From Leeuwenhoekiella aestuarii (GTDB lineage: Bacteria; Bacteroidota; Bacteroidia; Flavobacteriales; Flavobacteriaceae), in contig NZ_QOVJ01000002.1 in NCBI RefSeq assembly GCF_004104055.1, positions 620,001 to 684,000 of the forward strand: 64,000 bases of DNA, in the 5' to 3' direction. The position numbers and the translations under genes are program-made. The notes beneath the pieces were generated by a model. That model did no database searches and was not told the DNA's origin. It saw only the letters and a list, made by a program, of their open reading frames with translations. Positions within the stretch are counted from its first letter, which is position 1. The number at the start of each line of letters is the position of its first letter. This document shows, in pieces, positions 26,090-34,862 of this stretch.

Positions 26090-26941
26090 TTAAGAAGCTT
26101 TACGGTTAAGACGCGAAATAAAAAAACTACTGAGTAAAATAAAACTTCCGCCCAGATAGGTATTCCAGCTTAGTTGTTCATCAAGAATTAAAAAACTCAG
26201 AATTACGGCACTCAAAACTTCGAGATACATCAAAGAAGCTGCTGTAGTAGCATTTAAGTGTTTTAAGCCGAAGAAAAACAAACTAAATTGGACGATTCCT
26301 ATCAATAAACCGTAAAAAACACCAATGCCTATGTGTGCCAATTCAACCTGTTGTACCCCGAAAAGAAACGGTAAAAATAGCAATGCGCCTGCAATATTCT
26401 GATAAAACAATAACTGATTGCGGTTACAATCCTGAGTTTGTCTTTTAAAAATACAAACGAAAAATGCATAGCCCAAAGCAGCCAAAACTGCTGCAAGCAT
26501 ACCTATAAAATCTCTTGACGCAAAGCTGAATTCTTTATCAGCATAAGTTACCGCTATCCCTGCAAAGGCTAAGAGCATCAGTAAAATCTGATTGCGTTTG
26601 ATGGGTGTTTTGTAGATCAGCGTTTCGATTATCGTGATAAAAAGCGGATACACATAAAACAATACAACTGCATTACCCACTGAGGTATATACAAAAGCCA
26701 GCAAGAAAAAATAAGTGCGAACTGCATTGATGACAGAGGCCAGTACCAGCATTTTAGTATTGCCTTTAACCCGCAACTCATTAGCCTTGATCAAGCCCGG
26801 TAACAAGAATAAAACCGGGACTCCTGCTCTAAACCAACCAATCGCACCGGTTGTCAAACTGGGCATTGCTTTGATTAGAATACCGTTTGAACCCGCAATT
26901 AGGGCAGCAATTACAATGGCATAAATGGCTTTTTTAGTCAT
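26090..26941 (-). CDS. EamA/DMT-family transporter (second)
   Basis: Ten predicted helices over 283 residues with the EamA pattern: AALIAGSNGILIKAM at the start, SVGNAVVLFYVYPLFITIIE closing the first repeat, and ATTAASLMYLEVLSAVILSF in the second. Probably a metabolite exporter of the inner membrane; substrate unknown. The start lies 18 bases past the stop of the J-domain gene, so the two are likely cotranscribed. Confidence 0.87.
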   Translation of the reverse strand: MTKKAIYAIVIAALIAGSNGILIKAMPSLTTGAIGWFRAGVPVLFLLPGLIKANELRVKGNTKMLVLASVINAVRTYFFLLAFVYTSVGNAVVLFYVYPLFITIIETLIYKTPIKRNQILLMLLAFAGIAVTYADKEFSFASRDFIGMLAAVLAALGYAFFVCIFKRQTQDCNRNQLLFYQNIAGALLFLPFLFGVQQVELAHIGIGVFYGLLIGIVQFSLFFFGLKHLNATTAASLMYLEVLSAVILSFLILDEQLSWNTYLGGSFILLSSFFISRLNRKAS

Positions 26942-26959
26942 CAGCCGCTAATTTACAAA

Positions 26960-27409
26960 TTAAGCCTCCTGCAGCAAGCGTTTTGACTTTCGGTATAAGA
27001 AAGAATTGTAGATATTCCGCTTTGCGAAACGCACTTGATTACCTGCGTTGTGAAATTTTAAAAACATAGGCTTTTGCACACCAAAGTATTCATACGTACT
27101 ACCATCAGTAAAGGTGATTTCTAACAATAAGCCTTTATGCTGATAATCTGAAATACCAGAGTTGGTAATCGTTTCTGTATACGTTTCTAAAGTAGCTTCT
27201 TTAGTTTCGGGAGCGATACTCACTAAAAAATGATAGGCATCAATGATCTCCCGACTTTTAAGTTCAGCTTCTTCTTTACGCGCATCACCTTCCTGAAATT
27301 TATCAGGATGCCATTCTTTAACAAGATTTCTGTAAGCAGATTTAAGTTGTTTCAAATCAGCATCTTTATCTGTGTTGAATAACTTGCGGTAAGCGGTAAT
27401 ACGTTTCAT
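26960..27409 (-). CDS. J-domain plus KTSC-domain protein, 149 aa
   Basis: Residues 5-70 form a DnaJ-like J domain, with the HPD motif in LVKEWHPDKFQEG. Residues 88-140 match the KTSC domain (SDYQHKGLLLEITFTDGSTYEYFGV, ending in FAKRNIYNSFLY). A J domain normally stimulates DnaK; the KTSC domain has been suggested to bind nucleic acid or lysyl-tRNA synthetase partners, but its role is unsettled. A CCTTCTT/AAGAAGG hairpin (27412-27429) abuts the ATG. Confidence 0.85.
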   Translation of the reverse strand: MKRITAYRKLFNTDKDADLKQLKSAYRNLVKEWHPDKFQEGDARKEEAELKSREIIDAYHFLVSIAPETKEATLETYTETITNSGISDYQHKGLLLEITFTDGSTYEYFGVQKPMFLKFHNAGNQVRFAKRNIYNSFLYRKSKRLLQEA

Positions 27410-27411
27410 AA

Positions 27412-27429
27412 CCTTCTTTTTTAAGAAGG
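27412..27429 (-). other. Hairpin directly upstream of the J/KTSC start codon
   Basis: CCTTCTT (27412-27418) and AAGAAGG (27423-27429) pair with a 4-nt loop. The 3' base of the stem is 2 bases from the ATG, so folding could mask the start in the mRNA. Confidence 0.5.
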
Positions 27430-27537
27430 CGCAAAGCTAGTCTATTTCTAGGCACCAATTACACAATTCTCAACGAGTTTTATAAAGAACCTATTTTCGT
27501 CTTTATTAAAATCTAAAACATCAATTTCTAGCACGAT

Positions 27538-28581
27538 CTATTCAAAAGTTTCCCACCATTTTTCAGTTTGGGCAGCTTGATCAAGATGCATGAGTTGGCC
27601 TAATCTGGGTAAGGTAAAATTCAATTGTTGTAGTGTTGCCGCTTTTAGAAAACGTTCTGCAGGTTCTTTCCAGGGGTGAAAAGCAAGCTTAAAACCACCC
27701 CAATGATATGGTGTAGCTCTTTTGATTCCTGCATCTTGAGCGGCAGTAACCGCTTCTTCAGGAAACATATGTATACTGTGCCAGCGCTTATTGTATTGCC
27801 CACATTCTACAAAGCCAAAATCAAACGGACCCAACTTTGCTCCTATTTCTTTAAAATGTGCACCATAACCCCCGTCACCAGTATGATATACTGAAACAGA
27901 TTCGGTTTTTAGAACCCAGCCTCCCCATAAAGATTTTGCACGATCGCGTAGTCCACGTCCTGAAAAATGACGACTTGGCGTAAATGTCAATTCAATCCCC
28001 TCAAAAGTATGCGTGTCCCACCAGTCAAACTCTGTAATTTTAGAAGCCGGTATGCCCCAGGATTCCAAATGCCTACCGGAACCCAGGGCTACATAATAAT
28101 TCTTGATCTTAGGAAAAAGTTTTTTCATACTTGCATAATCCAAATGATCGTAGTGATCGTGGGTTAAGAGTAGTAAATCAATCTCGGGGAAATCTTGAAT
28201 AATATCTAATGTGTTCTCTGAAAAGCGACGTGTAGTTGTAGGAGCAATAGGTGCAGAATCAGGTCCGAGCATCGGGTCGATCAAAATGGTTTTGCCTGCT
28301 AAACGTATTAAATAAACCCCATGACCATACCAGATGTATTTTAAAGAATCATCCGGAGCTAAAAAAGCTGTTTTATCAAATGTTTCAAGAGGTAAGTTGC
28401 TCTTTGGAATAGATTTCCCTTTACTAAAAAACATTTTATAGATTAATCCTGGCATTTCTGTAATACCAATGTCCATCGAGGTTTCTTCTAGGTTTTGAAA
28501 ACAACCGTCATACCAATTGGGCGACTGCTCATATCGTTTTATAAGTTCGGGAGTGAGTTTACCTCCAAATTGTTTAAACAT
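27538..28581 (-). CDS. Metallo-beta-lactamase-fold hydrolase (NAPE-PLD/UlaG-like)
   Basis: The metal motif is LLLTHDHYDHLDY (HxHxDH), with further ligands in YHTGDGGYG and the C-terminal TPYHWGGFKL. The layout and the 347-residue length resemble N-acyl-phosphatidylethanolamine phospholipase D-like and UlaG-like MBL hydrolases. An N-terminal FGGKLTPELIKRYEQSPNW precedes the fold. The substrate is not determinable, though a phosphodiester or lipid-derived one is plausible. No signal peptide. Confidence 0.87.
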   Translation of the reverse strand: MFKQFGGKLTPELIKRYEQSPNWYDGCFQNLEETSMDIGITEMPGLIYKMFFSKGKSIPKSNLPLETFDKTAFLAPDDSLKYIWYGHGVYLIRLAGKTILIDPMLGPDSAPIAPTTTRRFSENTLDIIQDFPEIDLLLLTHDHYDHLDYASMKKLFPKIKNYYVALGSGRHLESWGIPASKITEFDWWDTHTFEGIELTFTPSRHFSGRGLRDRAKSLWGGWVLKTESVSVYHTGDGGYGAHFKEIGAKLGPFDFGFVECGQYNKRWHSIHMFPEEAVTAAQDAGIKRATPYHWGGFKLAFHPWKEPAERFLKAATLQQLNFTLPRLGQLMHLDQAAQTEKWWETFE

Positions 28582-28599
28582 ATTCTTTACTATTTGCTA

Positions 28600-28928
28600 T
28601 TAATTTTGACTCCTAAGCATCCTTTTAGGTCCATACCACAACAAAAAACCTGTTATGGTAAACAGCAAAAGAGCGATACTCATAATCCCGGTATACATCA
28701 ATTTGAATTAGCCGCTCGAGCTAAATAATTATCTATAATTGAGCCATCGTGAATATTTTCTACAACATCAGAGCGCCTTTTGTCTATATGTAGAACTTCG
28801 CCGGTGGCGCCGTCTAGTTGAATTCCGTAATAGTGCTTATCAAAAATAAATTTTACAATTCCTTTTTCACTGCGCACATCAATACGATTTAGCTTAGTAT
28901 CTAATTCTGGTGAAATTGAATCATGCAA
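28600..28928 (-). pseudogene. Frameshifted PepSY / PepSY-associated membrane protein remnant
   Basis: The frame from 28928 (TTG start, MHDSISPELDTKL) gives 76 residues with a PepSY-like IQLDGATGEVLHIDKR and ends ARAANSN-stop at 28698. In a different frame, immediately after, 28698-28600 encodes MYTGIMSIALLLFTITGFLL followed by WYGPKRM. This is the conserved C-terminal helix of the same family. Reading FKLMYTGIM in the second frame just before the stop shows the join. The usual N-terminal membrane helix is also missing, because a TGA lies 4 codons after an in-frame ATG at about 28973. The gene looks decayed or carries a sequencing error. Confidence 0.6.
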
Positions 28929-29038
28929 AACCGCAGTACTAGATTTAGCCGTTGAATCTCAAAAATAGCGCATAATTGTTAATGGCAAAGACTTGTCTTG
29001 TTAAAGCTGTTGAACAATTGCTAGCCTGAGTTTTCCTA

Positions 29039-29055
29039 TTTTCGCAGAGCGAAAA
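29039..29055 (+). other. Start-proximal hairpin TTTTCGC-AGA-GCGAAAA
   Basis: TTTTCGC (29039-29045) and GCGAAAA (29049-29055) pair perfectly with a 3-nt loop. The stem ends 12 bases before the TTG start of the pseudouridine synthase gene. It is one of several similar hairpins just upstream of starts in this window. Confidence 0.6.
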
Positions 29056-29067
29056 AGAAACTTAATA

Positions 29068-29646
29068 TTGGCAGAGCACAAACATTTTATAGTCTTTAAA
29101 CCCTATGGTTTTATCAGTCAGTTGACCAGTAATGATTTACGCCAGAGGCGGAAGAAAAAATTCTTAGCAGAACTCTACGATTGGCCGGAAGAAATTATGC
29201 CCATAGGCCGTTTAGATGAGAATTCTGAAGGTTTAATACTCATGACTACAGACGGAAAGTTGAGTAACCACATCAACCGTAGTGGTATTGAAAAAGAATA
29301 TTATGCACTTGTTGATGGAATTCCGACTGAAGAACAACTCTTGCAACTGCAACATGGAATAGAAATAGGTCTGGACGGTAAAAAGTATACTACAAAGCCC
29401 TGTGCTGTCAAATCCCTGATAGCGTCGCCAAACTTACCTAACCGTGGTAAAAAGATACGTGACGCACGCCACGGACCAACGACCTGGTTGAGCATTACGA
29501 TACAAGAAGGTAAGTTTAGACAAGTCCGCAAAATGACTTCGGCAATTGATTGTCCTACCCTGCGCCTGGTTCGCATTAGGGTTGGAAATCAACAGCTAAA
29601 CACCATGCAACCCGGTGAGATTGTAGAATGGAATGGAGAGATTTGA
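29068..29646 (+). CDS. rRNA pseudouridine synthase (RluE/RsuA family)
   Basis: The protein (192 aa) starts with KHFIVFKPYGFISQLT and carries the catalytic motif IGRLDENSEGLILMTTDG with the active Asp. It lacks the S4 RNA-binding domain, as in RluE, which modifies U2457 of 23S rRNA. The C-terminal GKFRQVRKM segment is typical. The start is a TTG (29068) because no ATG is available and homologues begin near this point. Position preference (rRNA site) is inferred from the family only. Confidence 0.9.
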   Translation: MAEHKHFIVFKPYGFISQLTSNDLRQRRKKKFLAELYDWPEEIMPIGRLDENSEGLILMTTDGKLSNHINRSGIEKEYYALVDGIPTEEQLLQLQHGIEIGLDGKKYTTKPCAVKSLIASPNLPNRGKKIRDARHGPTTWLSITIQEGKFRQVRKMTSAIDCPTLRLVRIRVGNQQLNTMQPGEIVEWNGEI

Positions 29647-29670
29647 GTCTAGTGATAAATAATGAAAGAC

Positions 29671-29850
29671 TTAAGCCTCTTTTTTCTTAAACAGATCACT
29701 GATAGGCAATTGAGAACCTAAAATTAAGAACGCAGGAACCATAAACGCTTTAATGGTGAGTTCTGCTTCTATAACATCTGTGTAATACAGTAGAATCCCC
29801 AAAAGGAGAATGAAGTTTCCTAAAGCTATTGCTATTTTAGTTTTAGACAT
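29671..29850 (-). CDS. Small membrane protein, 59 aa
   Basis: A clean ATG-to-TAA frame encodes MSKTKIAIALGNFILLLGIL and a second hydrophobic segment (KAFMVPAFLILGSQLPI), ending in FKKKEA. This gives two membrane helices with a short acidic loop between them. No family is recognised. Codon usage resembles the neighbours and the frame fills the gap between the pseudouridine synthase and the FAD enzyme, which supports it as a real gene. Confidence 0.6.
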   Translation of the reverse strand: MSKTKIAIALGNFILLLGILLYYTDVIEAELTIKAFMVPAFLILGSQLPISDLFKKKEA

Positions 29851-29887
29851 ATTTTATAAGTTTATCTGTAAAAGTAAATATTTTTTC

Positions 29888-31129
29888 CTAATTATTTCCT
29901 AGCACCTGAATCAACCCCAATGCTGCCCGTTCGCCGGTCATCATCGCGGCATTTAAAGAACCATTAAGCAACTGGTCTCCCGCAAGAAAAATAGTACTTG
30001 TCAAACGGGTTTCGCCGGGATCAATACTGTATTTCAAATTGTCGAGTTTAGGCAAGGCTTTTGGGATGTTGTAACGTCTTAAAAAGCAAATCACTTTGAT
30101 TTTAGCCTGTTCTTCTAATTCCTTCTTAACCTGAGCGATAAGTTCGGGTTCTGAAAGTGAGTGTTTTTTTACAACGGAAACAGAAAGCAACTGGTTTGCT
30201 CCCTTAATTTCAGTTTCTATACTGCTGGGATAAAAGATGTTATTGATGAGTCCATCTTGAGAAAATAAACCAATAATTGGCTTATCGAGAACCCTATTTT
30301 GGACTTCAAAATACAGGCAATCTACCGCTTTCCATATCGTTTGTTGATTCTTCAAATTTGCCACCAGCATGCTCGCTTCGGTAGCAATAATAGTTCCTGA
30401 ACTCTCTAAATGGGTTCCGTCGCTTAATGTAATCACTCCATCTTTAACTTCCTCAACCTTCGTGTTGAACTTAAATGTCGTTTTTTTAAGATTTGCCTTC
30501 AGTTGTTTTGGTATAGCTTCGATTCCTCCTTTTGGAATTACAGCAAGGCCTTCGCCAAACATTTTATAAACAAACTCAAACATCCTACTGGAAGTTTGCA
30601 GGTCTTTCTCTAGAAATATTCCTGTAAAGAAGGGTTTAAAAAAGTCTTCTATAAACCGATTTGAAAACCCATATTCCCGCAGATATTGCCAGGTAGTTTT
30701 TTCTTCAGTATCAAATATGGTTTCAATATCTTTTGAGGCAAGGTCGCTGTTTAAGCGCATGACCTTTATCTTGTCGCGAATACTACCAGAAGCTGCTAAA
30801 ACAGTAGGTATTGCCAGAGAAAGTGCTCGTAAAGGATCACCAAGGGTTTGACTGTTGCCATTCTCAAAAATCACAGCTCCCGGAAGGAGTTTTTGGAGTT
30901 CGAGCTTTTGGTAGTCTAAATATTCTTTGGATTTTGGATATGCATCCAGCATAACCTGAAAGCCACGATCTAACTGATAGCCTTCTAAGATATCTGTCTT
31001 AAGACGACCACCTACGCGGTCTGAAGCTTCTAAAATGGTTGGAGAAAAACCATTTCTTTCGAGAATAGTAGCAGCGATAAGACCGCTCACTCCTGCTCCT
31101 ATAATGTAAATTGAATTGTTTTTAAGCAT
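29888..31129 (-). CDS. FAD-dependent amine-oxidase-like oxidoreductase
   Basis: The N-terminal dinucleotide motif IYIIGAGVSGLIAATIL is followed by LEASDRVGGRLKTD (the GG doublet). The C-terminal FAD motif is TIFLAGDQLLNGSLNAAMMTG. These place it in the flavin amine oxidase / protoporphyrinogen oxidase / phytoene desaturase superfamily. The specific substrate is not clear. The ATG at 31129 (MLKNNSIYIIG) is preferred over that seven codons upstream. Cytosolic or peripheral. Confidence 0.88.
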   Translation of the reverse strand: MLKNNSIYIIGAGVSGLIAATILERNGFSPTILEASDRVGGRLKTDILEGYQLDRGFQVMLDAYPKSKEYLDYQKLELQKLLPGAVIFENGNSQTLGDPLRALSLAIPTVLAASGSIRDKIKVMRLNSDLASKDIETIFDTEEKTTWQYLREYGFSNRFIEDFFKPFFTGIFLEKDLQTSSRMFEFVYKMFGEGLAVIPKGGIEAIPKQLKANLKKTTFKFNTKVEEVKDGVITLSDGTHLESSGTIIATEASMLVANLKNQQTIWKAVDCLYFEVQNRVLDKPIIGLFSQDGLINNIFYPSSIETEIKGANQLLSVSVVKKHSLSEPELIAQVKKELEEQAKIKVICFLRRYNIPKALPKLDNLKYSIDPGETRLTSTIFLAGDQLLNGSLNAAMMTGERAALGLIQVLGNN

Positions 31130-31239
31130 AGTTGATTTGGGCTGAATCAATAAGCTTAAAAGTAGGATTTTTAGTTAAATTTTTAGACTGAAATCTATAC
31201 TATTTTAACATTTAAAATCTGTTTTTTTTAAAACTGAAA

Positions 31240-32586
31240 TTATTTTTTATACCTACGGTTGAAGCTTTTGTCCCCGCGGGTTTTTGGTTTTTTATATTTT
31301 TTAGCAATCTCACGCTTGTATTTTCCACCTAAATTAACCTTCTTGTTTTTTTCTTTTTTCTCGTGAAAACTAGCTCCACGTTCCTCATTACGTTTGGTGG
31401 GATTGTTTATTTCTACATAATCAGGCTCCTCTTCCGGCAACAATCGTTTTGAGACTTCAAGGTCCTCAGGCACGTCATATTGAGGGATTTTCATTTCCAT
31501 CAATTCTTCTATTGCTGCTTTGCGTTCTGCTTCATCAGGAGTTCCCAGTAAATAACTACTACCCGTTGTTCCGGCACGACCGGTACGCCCTATTCGGTGC
31601 ATATAATTTTCAGGGAAACGCGGTACATCTGTATTAAAAACGTGTGTGATTTGATCGAGATCCAGACCGCGAGCCATCACATCTGTAGTCACCAGAATTC
31701 TATAGGTACCCGCATCAAATTGCTCAATAGCATTAATACGGTAGTTTTGCGTTTTATTGGCGTGAATTACACCTACAGAATCTCCGTAAACTTCTTCTAA
31801 AGTTTGAAAAAGCCGGTCTGCGTGCTTTTTATTAGAAACAAAGATCAAGGCTTTTTTAAAAGTGTCTTTGTCTTTAAGCATTTTGATAAGCAGATTTGCC
31901 TTAGTATAAAAGTTAGGCAACTCATAATAATACTGTTCAATCGCATCAAGAGGTGTTCCACTTAAAGCAACCTGAATACGCTCTGGAGCGGTAAAAAAGG
32001 TATCCATCAATTCGTCAACTTCATCAGTCATCGTAGCCGAAAACATAATATTTTGACGACGCGGTGGTAACAGGTCAAATATATTTACCAATTGAAAGCG
32101 AAACCCAAGATCCAACATGACATCAACTTCATCAATGATGAGTTGTTTTATAGATTTAAGCTGTAAAGTTCTGCTTACAGCAAGATCATAAAGTCTACCG
32201 GGAGTTCCTACCAGGATATCGCATCCTTGCGCCACTTCTTGTCGTTGTGTATTGATGTTTGTACCCCCATAAACACCAAGAACTCGTATAGAACTGTATT
32301 TACCGTATTCTTTAATCTGGTCTACAACCTGTAAAACCAATTCTCGCGTAGGGACTAAAATTAAAACCCGTGGATTTACTTGTTTTGAAAATTTTAAACC
32401 TTCTAGTACCGGTAACATATAAGCAAAGGTTTTTCCCGTACCGGTCTGCGCAATACCAACAACATCTCTACCTGAACGTACTACTCCAAAAGCTTCTTGC
32501 TGTATGGGTGTGGGTCCTGAAAAACCAAGGTCTTCAATGGCGTATCGTAACTGCTTATTTATTTTAAAATCTTCAAAAGATTGCAT
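31240..32586 (-). CDS. DEAD-box ATP-dependent RNA helicase (RhlE-like)
   Basis: All superfamily-2 motifs are visible: Q motif (FSGPTPIQQEAF), motif I AQTGTGKT, Ia PTRELV, II as DEVD, III SAT, IV LIFVSNK, V TDVMARGLD and VI HRIGRTGRAG. Motif II is DEVD rather than DEAD. The C-terminal about 60 residues are Lys/Arg-rich (KRNEERGASFHEKKEKNKK) and would bind RNA. Such helicases act in ribosome assembly, cold adaptation and mRNA decay. Confidence 0.93.
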   Translation of the reverse strand: MQSFEDFKINKQLRYAIEDLGFSGPTPIQQEAFGVVRSGRDVVGIAQTGTGKTFAYMLPVLEGLKFSKQVNPRVLILVPTRELVLQVVDQIKEYGKYSSIRVLGVYGGTNINTQRQEVAQGCDILVGTPGRLYDLAVSRTLQLKSIKQLIIDEVDVMLDLGFRFQLVNIFDLLPPRRQNIMFSATMTDEVDELMDTFFTAPERIQVALSGTPLDAIEQYYYELPNFYTKANLLIKMLKDKDTFKKALIFVSNKKHADRLFQTLEEVYGDSVGVIHANKTQNYRINAIEQFDAGTYRILVTTDVMARGLDLDQITHVFNTDVPRFPENYMHRIGRTGRAGTTGSSYLLGTPDEAERKAAIEELMEMKIPQYDVPEDLEVSKRLLPEEEPDYVEINNPTKRNEERGASFHEKKEKNKKVNLGGKYKREIAKKYKKPKTRGDKSFNRRYKK

Positions 32587-32673
32587 AACTCGTATTTTGC
32601 TGCAAAGGTACGTTTTTAAACGAGTAGGTTTCTGATGAAAATAAAATAGGTTTTGAGCTTTTGTAAAAGCAGT

Positions 32674-33711
32674 TTAAGCGGGAATTTGTTGACTTAAGCA
32701 GTGTAAGGTTCCTAAGCCCCAGATCAGGTCATGTGCGCTTATTCCTATTATTTCTCTATCCTGAAATAGATCTGCCAATATAGAAAGTGCGGTGCGATCT
32801 TTAGTGTCATTAAAAGTTGGCACTAATACACAATGATTGAGAATTAAAAAGTTAGCGTAACTCGCCGGAAGCCTTAGATCTTCATAATTTAAGCGCCGTG
32901 GCATAGGCAACTCAACGATTTTTGGTGTAGTACCATCTTCAAGTTTTGCTTGTTTCAGTCGTTTTAAATTCTCTTGAAGCGGCTCGTAATTTTTATCAGT
33001 TTTGTCGTATTCTACCACAGTCACAATTGTAGTAGGGTTAACAAATCTGCATAAGTCGTCTATATGGCCGTGGGTATCATCACCTTCAATACCACTACCT
33101 ACCCAGATCGTATTGGTAACACCAAAATATTTTTCAAATACAGCTTCATAATCAGCTTTAGTAAAACCGGGATTACGCACTTGTGTATGTTGATCCATCA
33201 AACATTCTTCTGAAGTAATAAGCGTTCCTTTACCGTTAACATCTATTGCTCCTCCTTCAAGAATCACCGGTTCACTATTGTAGCAAACCTGCTTAAGCGG
33301 AATACCTAAAAAATCTGAAATACGCCGGGGTATCATCTTGTCTAACCGGAAGTTTCCATATTTCGCCCAACCGTTAAAATTGAAATCTAAGGCTTCTCGT
33401 TCCCCATTATTTTTAACAATAATAGGTCCTGAATCGCGCATCCAGCTTCGGTTTGTTTTTTGAAGTATAAAGGTGATTTTACTCATATTGGCGTGCGCTG
33501 CTTCAAGTAGGGCTATCACCTTATCTTTGATGCTTTCACGCCCCACTAAAAGAAAGACCGTTTCATGCTCGGCTATTTTTTTTATAAAATCTATGAATAC
33601 AAATTGCACTGCCTGATATTTACCAGGCCAATCGTTACCGTTACTGGGAAAACATAATAGAATTCCTTGTTGCTTCTCCCATTCTGCCGGTAAACGCCTG
33701 TTGCTTTTCAT
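32674..33711 (-). CDS. aguA: Agmatine deiminase
   Basis: This 345-residue protein of the peptidyl-arginine-deiminase fold hydrolyses agmatine to N-carbamoylputrescine. Key features are RSWMRDSGPI, EGGAIDVNGKGTLITSEECLMD, GIEGDDTHGHIDDLCRF (catalytic Asp/His) and the C-terminal Cys in GTLHCLSQQIP. It lies 3 bases past the stop of aguB on the same strand, and the two form a complete agmatine-to-putrescine route. Confidence 0.95.
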   Translation of the reverse strand: MKSNRRLPAEWEKQQGILLCFPSNGNDWPGKYQAVQFVFIDFIKKIAEHETVFLLVGRESIKDKVIALLEAAHANMSKITFILQKTNRSWMRDSGPIIVKNNGEREALDFNFNGWAKYGNFRLDKMIPRRISDFLGIPLKQVCYNSEPVILEGGAIDVNGKGTLITSEECLMDQHTQVRNPGFTKADYEAVFEKYFGVTNTIWVGSGIEGDDTHGHIDDLCRFVNPTTIVTVVEYDKTDKNYEPLQENLKRLKQAKLEDGTTPKIVELPMPRRLNYEDLRLPASYANFLILNHCVLVPTFNDTKDRTALSILADLFQDREIIGISAHDLIWGLGTLHCLSQQIPA

Positions 33712-33714
33712 ATA

Positions 33715-34602
33715 TTAATCGAGTGCTCGTTTAGTTATTTCACCATAAAAATCAATTCTTCGATCTCTAAAAAACGGCCAGTTCTGACGCACATTTTCCT
33801 GAAGATCCAAGTCTACTTCTGCAAGCAATATTTCTTCCTGATCAACAGAAGCTTGTGCTAAAATTTCGCCTTGCGGCCCACAAATAAAAGATTGTCCCCA
33901 GAACTCAATTCCATTTGTATCCGGGATATATTGTTCTAAACCTATTCGGTTAGCTGCTGCTACAAAAACCCCGTTAGCTACTGCGTGACCTTTCATCACA
34001 TTCATCCACGCCCCGTGTTGATTCACACCATATTGAGCTTTCTCCTGAGGATGCCAGCCGATTGCTGTAGGATAAAACAAAACTTCTGCACCTTGCAATG
34101 CGGTTAATCGTGCTGCTTCCGGGTACCACTGGTCCCAACAGATTAATGTGCCTAAATCTGCTTTTTTAGTTTTTATAGTTTTAAACCCTAAATCTCCCGG
34201 TGTGAAATAAAATTTCTCGTAAAAGTGAGGATCATCAGGAATATGCATTTTGCGGTATAAACCGGCTTCACTTCCATCTGTATCGATGATATAGGCACTG
34301 TTGTGGTAAATACCGCTCATACGCTTTTCAAAAAACGGAACGATGATCACTACACCTAATTCTTTAGCTAACTCACTAAACGCAGTAAACGAAACATCGT
34401 AAAGCGGTTCTGCGTATTTAAAATTGTCAACATCCTCATCCTGACAGAAATAATGACTACTGTATAATTCAGGTAGACAAATGACTTCTCCTCCTTTTAC
34501 AGCGGCATCACGTACCCATTTTTTACACTTCTCCAGATTATTTTCTGGTGTGTTATTGAGGTTTAATTGCAGTACCGCAATGGTATATTTTCTAGATTTC
34601 AT
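33715..34602 (-). CDS. aguB: N-carbamoylputrescine amidohydrolase
   Basis: A nitrilase-superfamily enzyme of about 295 residues. The catalytic triad is visible as Glu in VICLPELYSSHYF, Lys in YRKMHIPDDPHFYEKFYF and Cys in TLICWDQWYPEAARL. The last motif is characteristic of AguB-type amidases, which release putrescine, CO2 and ammonia. The ATG at 34602 (MKSRKYTIAVLQL) is preferred over 34611. First gene of the aguBA operon; divergent from recQ across 260 bp. Confidence 0.94.
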   Translation of the reverse strand: MKSRKYTIAVLQLNLNNTPENNLEKCKKWVRDAAVKGGEVICLPELYSSHYFCQDEDVDNFKYAEPLYDVSFTAFSELAKELGVVIIVPFFEKRMSGIYHNSAYIIDTDGSEAGLYRKMHIPDDPHFYEKFYFTPGDLGFKTIKTKKADLGTLICWDQWYPEAARLTALQGAEVLFYPTAIGWHPQEKAQYGVNQHGAWMNVMKGHAVANGVFVAAANRIGLEQYIPDTNGIEFWGQSFICGPQGEILAQASVDQEEILLAEVDLDLQENVRQNWPFFRDRRIDFYGEITKRALD

Positions 34603-34862
34603 ACAAAACAAGTTTACTAATTAATTTAAAAGCTATAACAAGGTTCTAACGGATTTGTAAAGCATAAGATAGAGAATTATGCATTTTTCAATTTGACTAT
34701 GTAAAAATGCATTATGTTTAAAAATCAGATATAGATTTTAGGGTTTCTATAACGTTAGCGTAGCGGTCTTAAAATTGTTCAAGTTTTGGTCTGATTTATT
34801 TAAACTTAAATGGCTGCAGGTCTGCTTAAAAATTCCGTTTTTTGTAAAAAAAAAGGATTCTG

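Noticed and set aside
26090-26941. Operon role with alcohol dehydrogenase
   Set aside because: A gap of 170 bases separates it from the dehydrogenase start; no shared function is visible.
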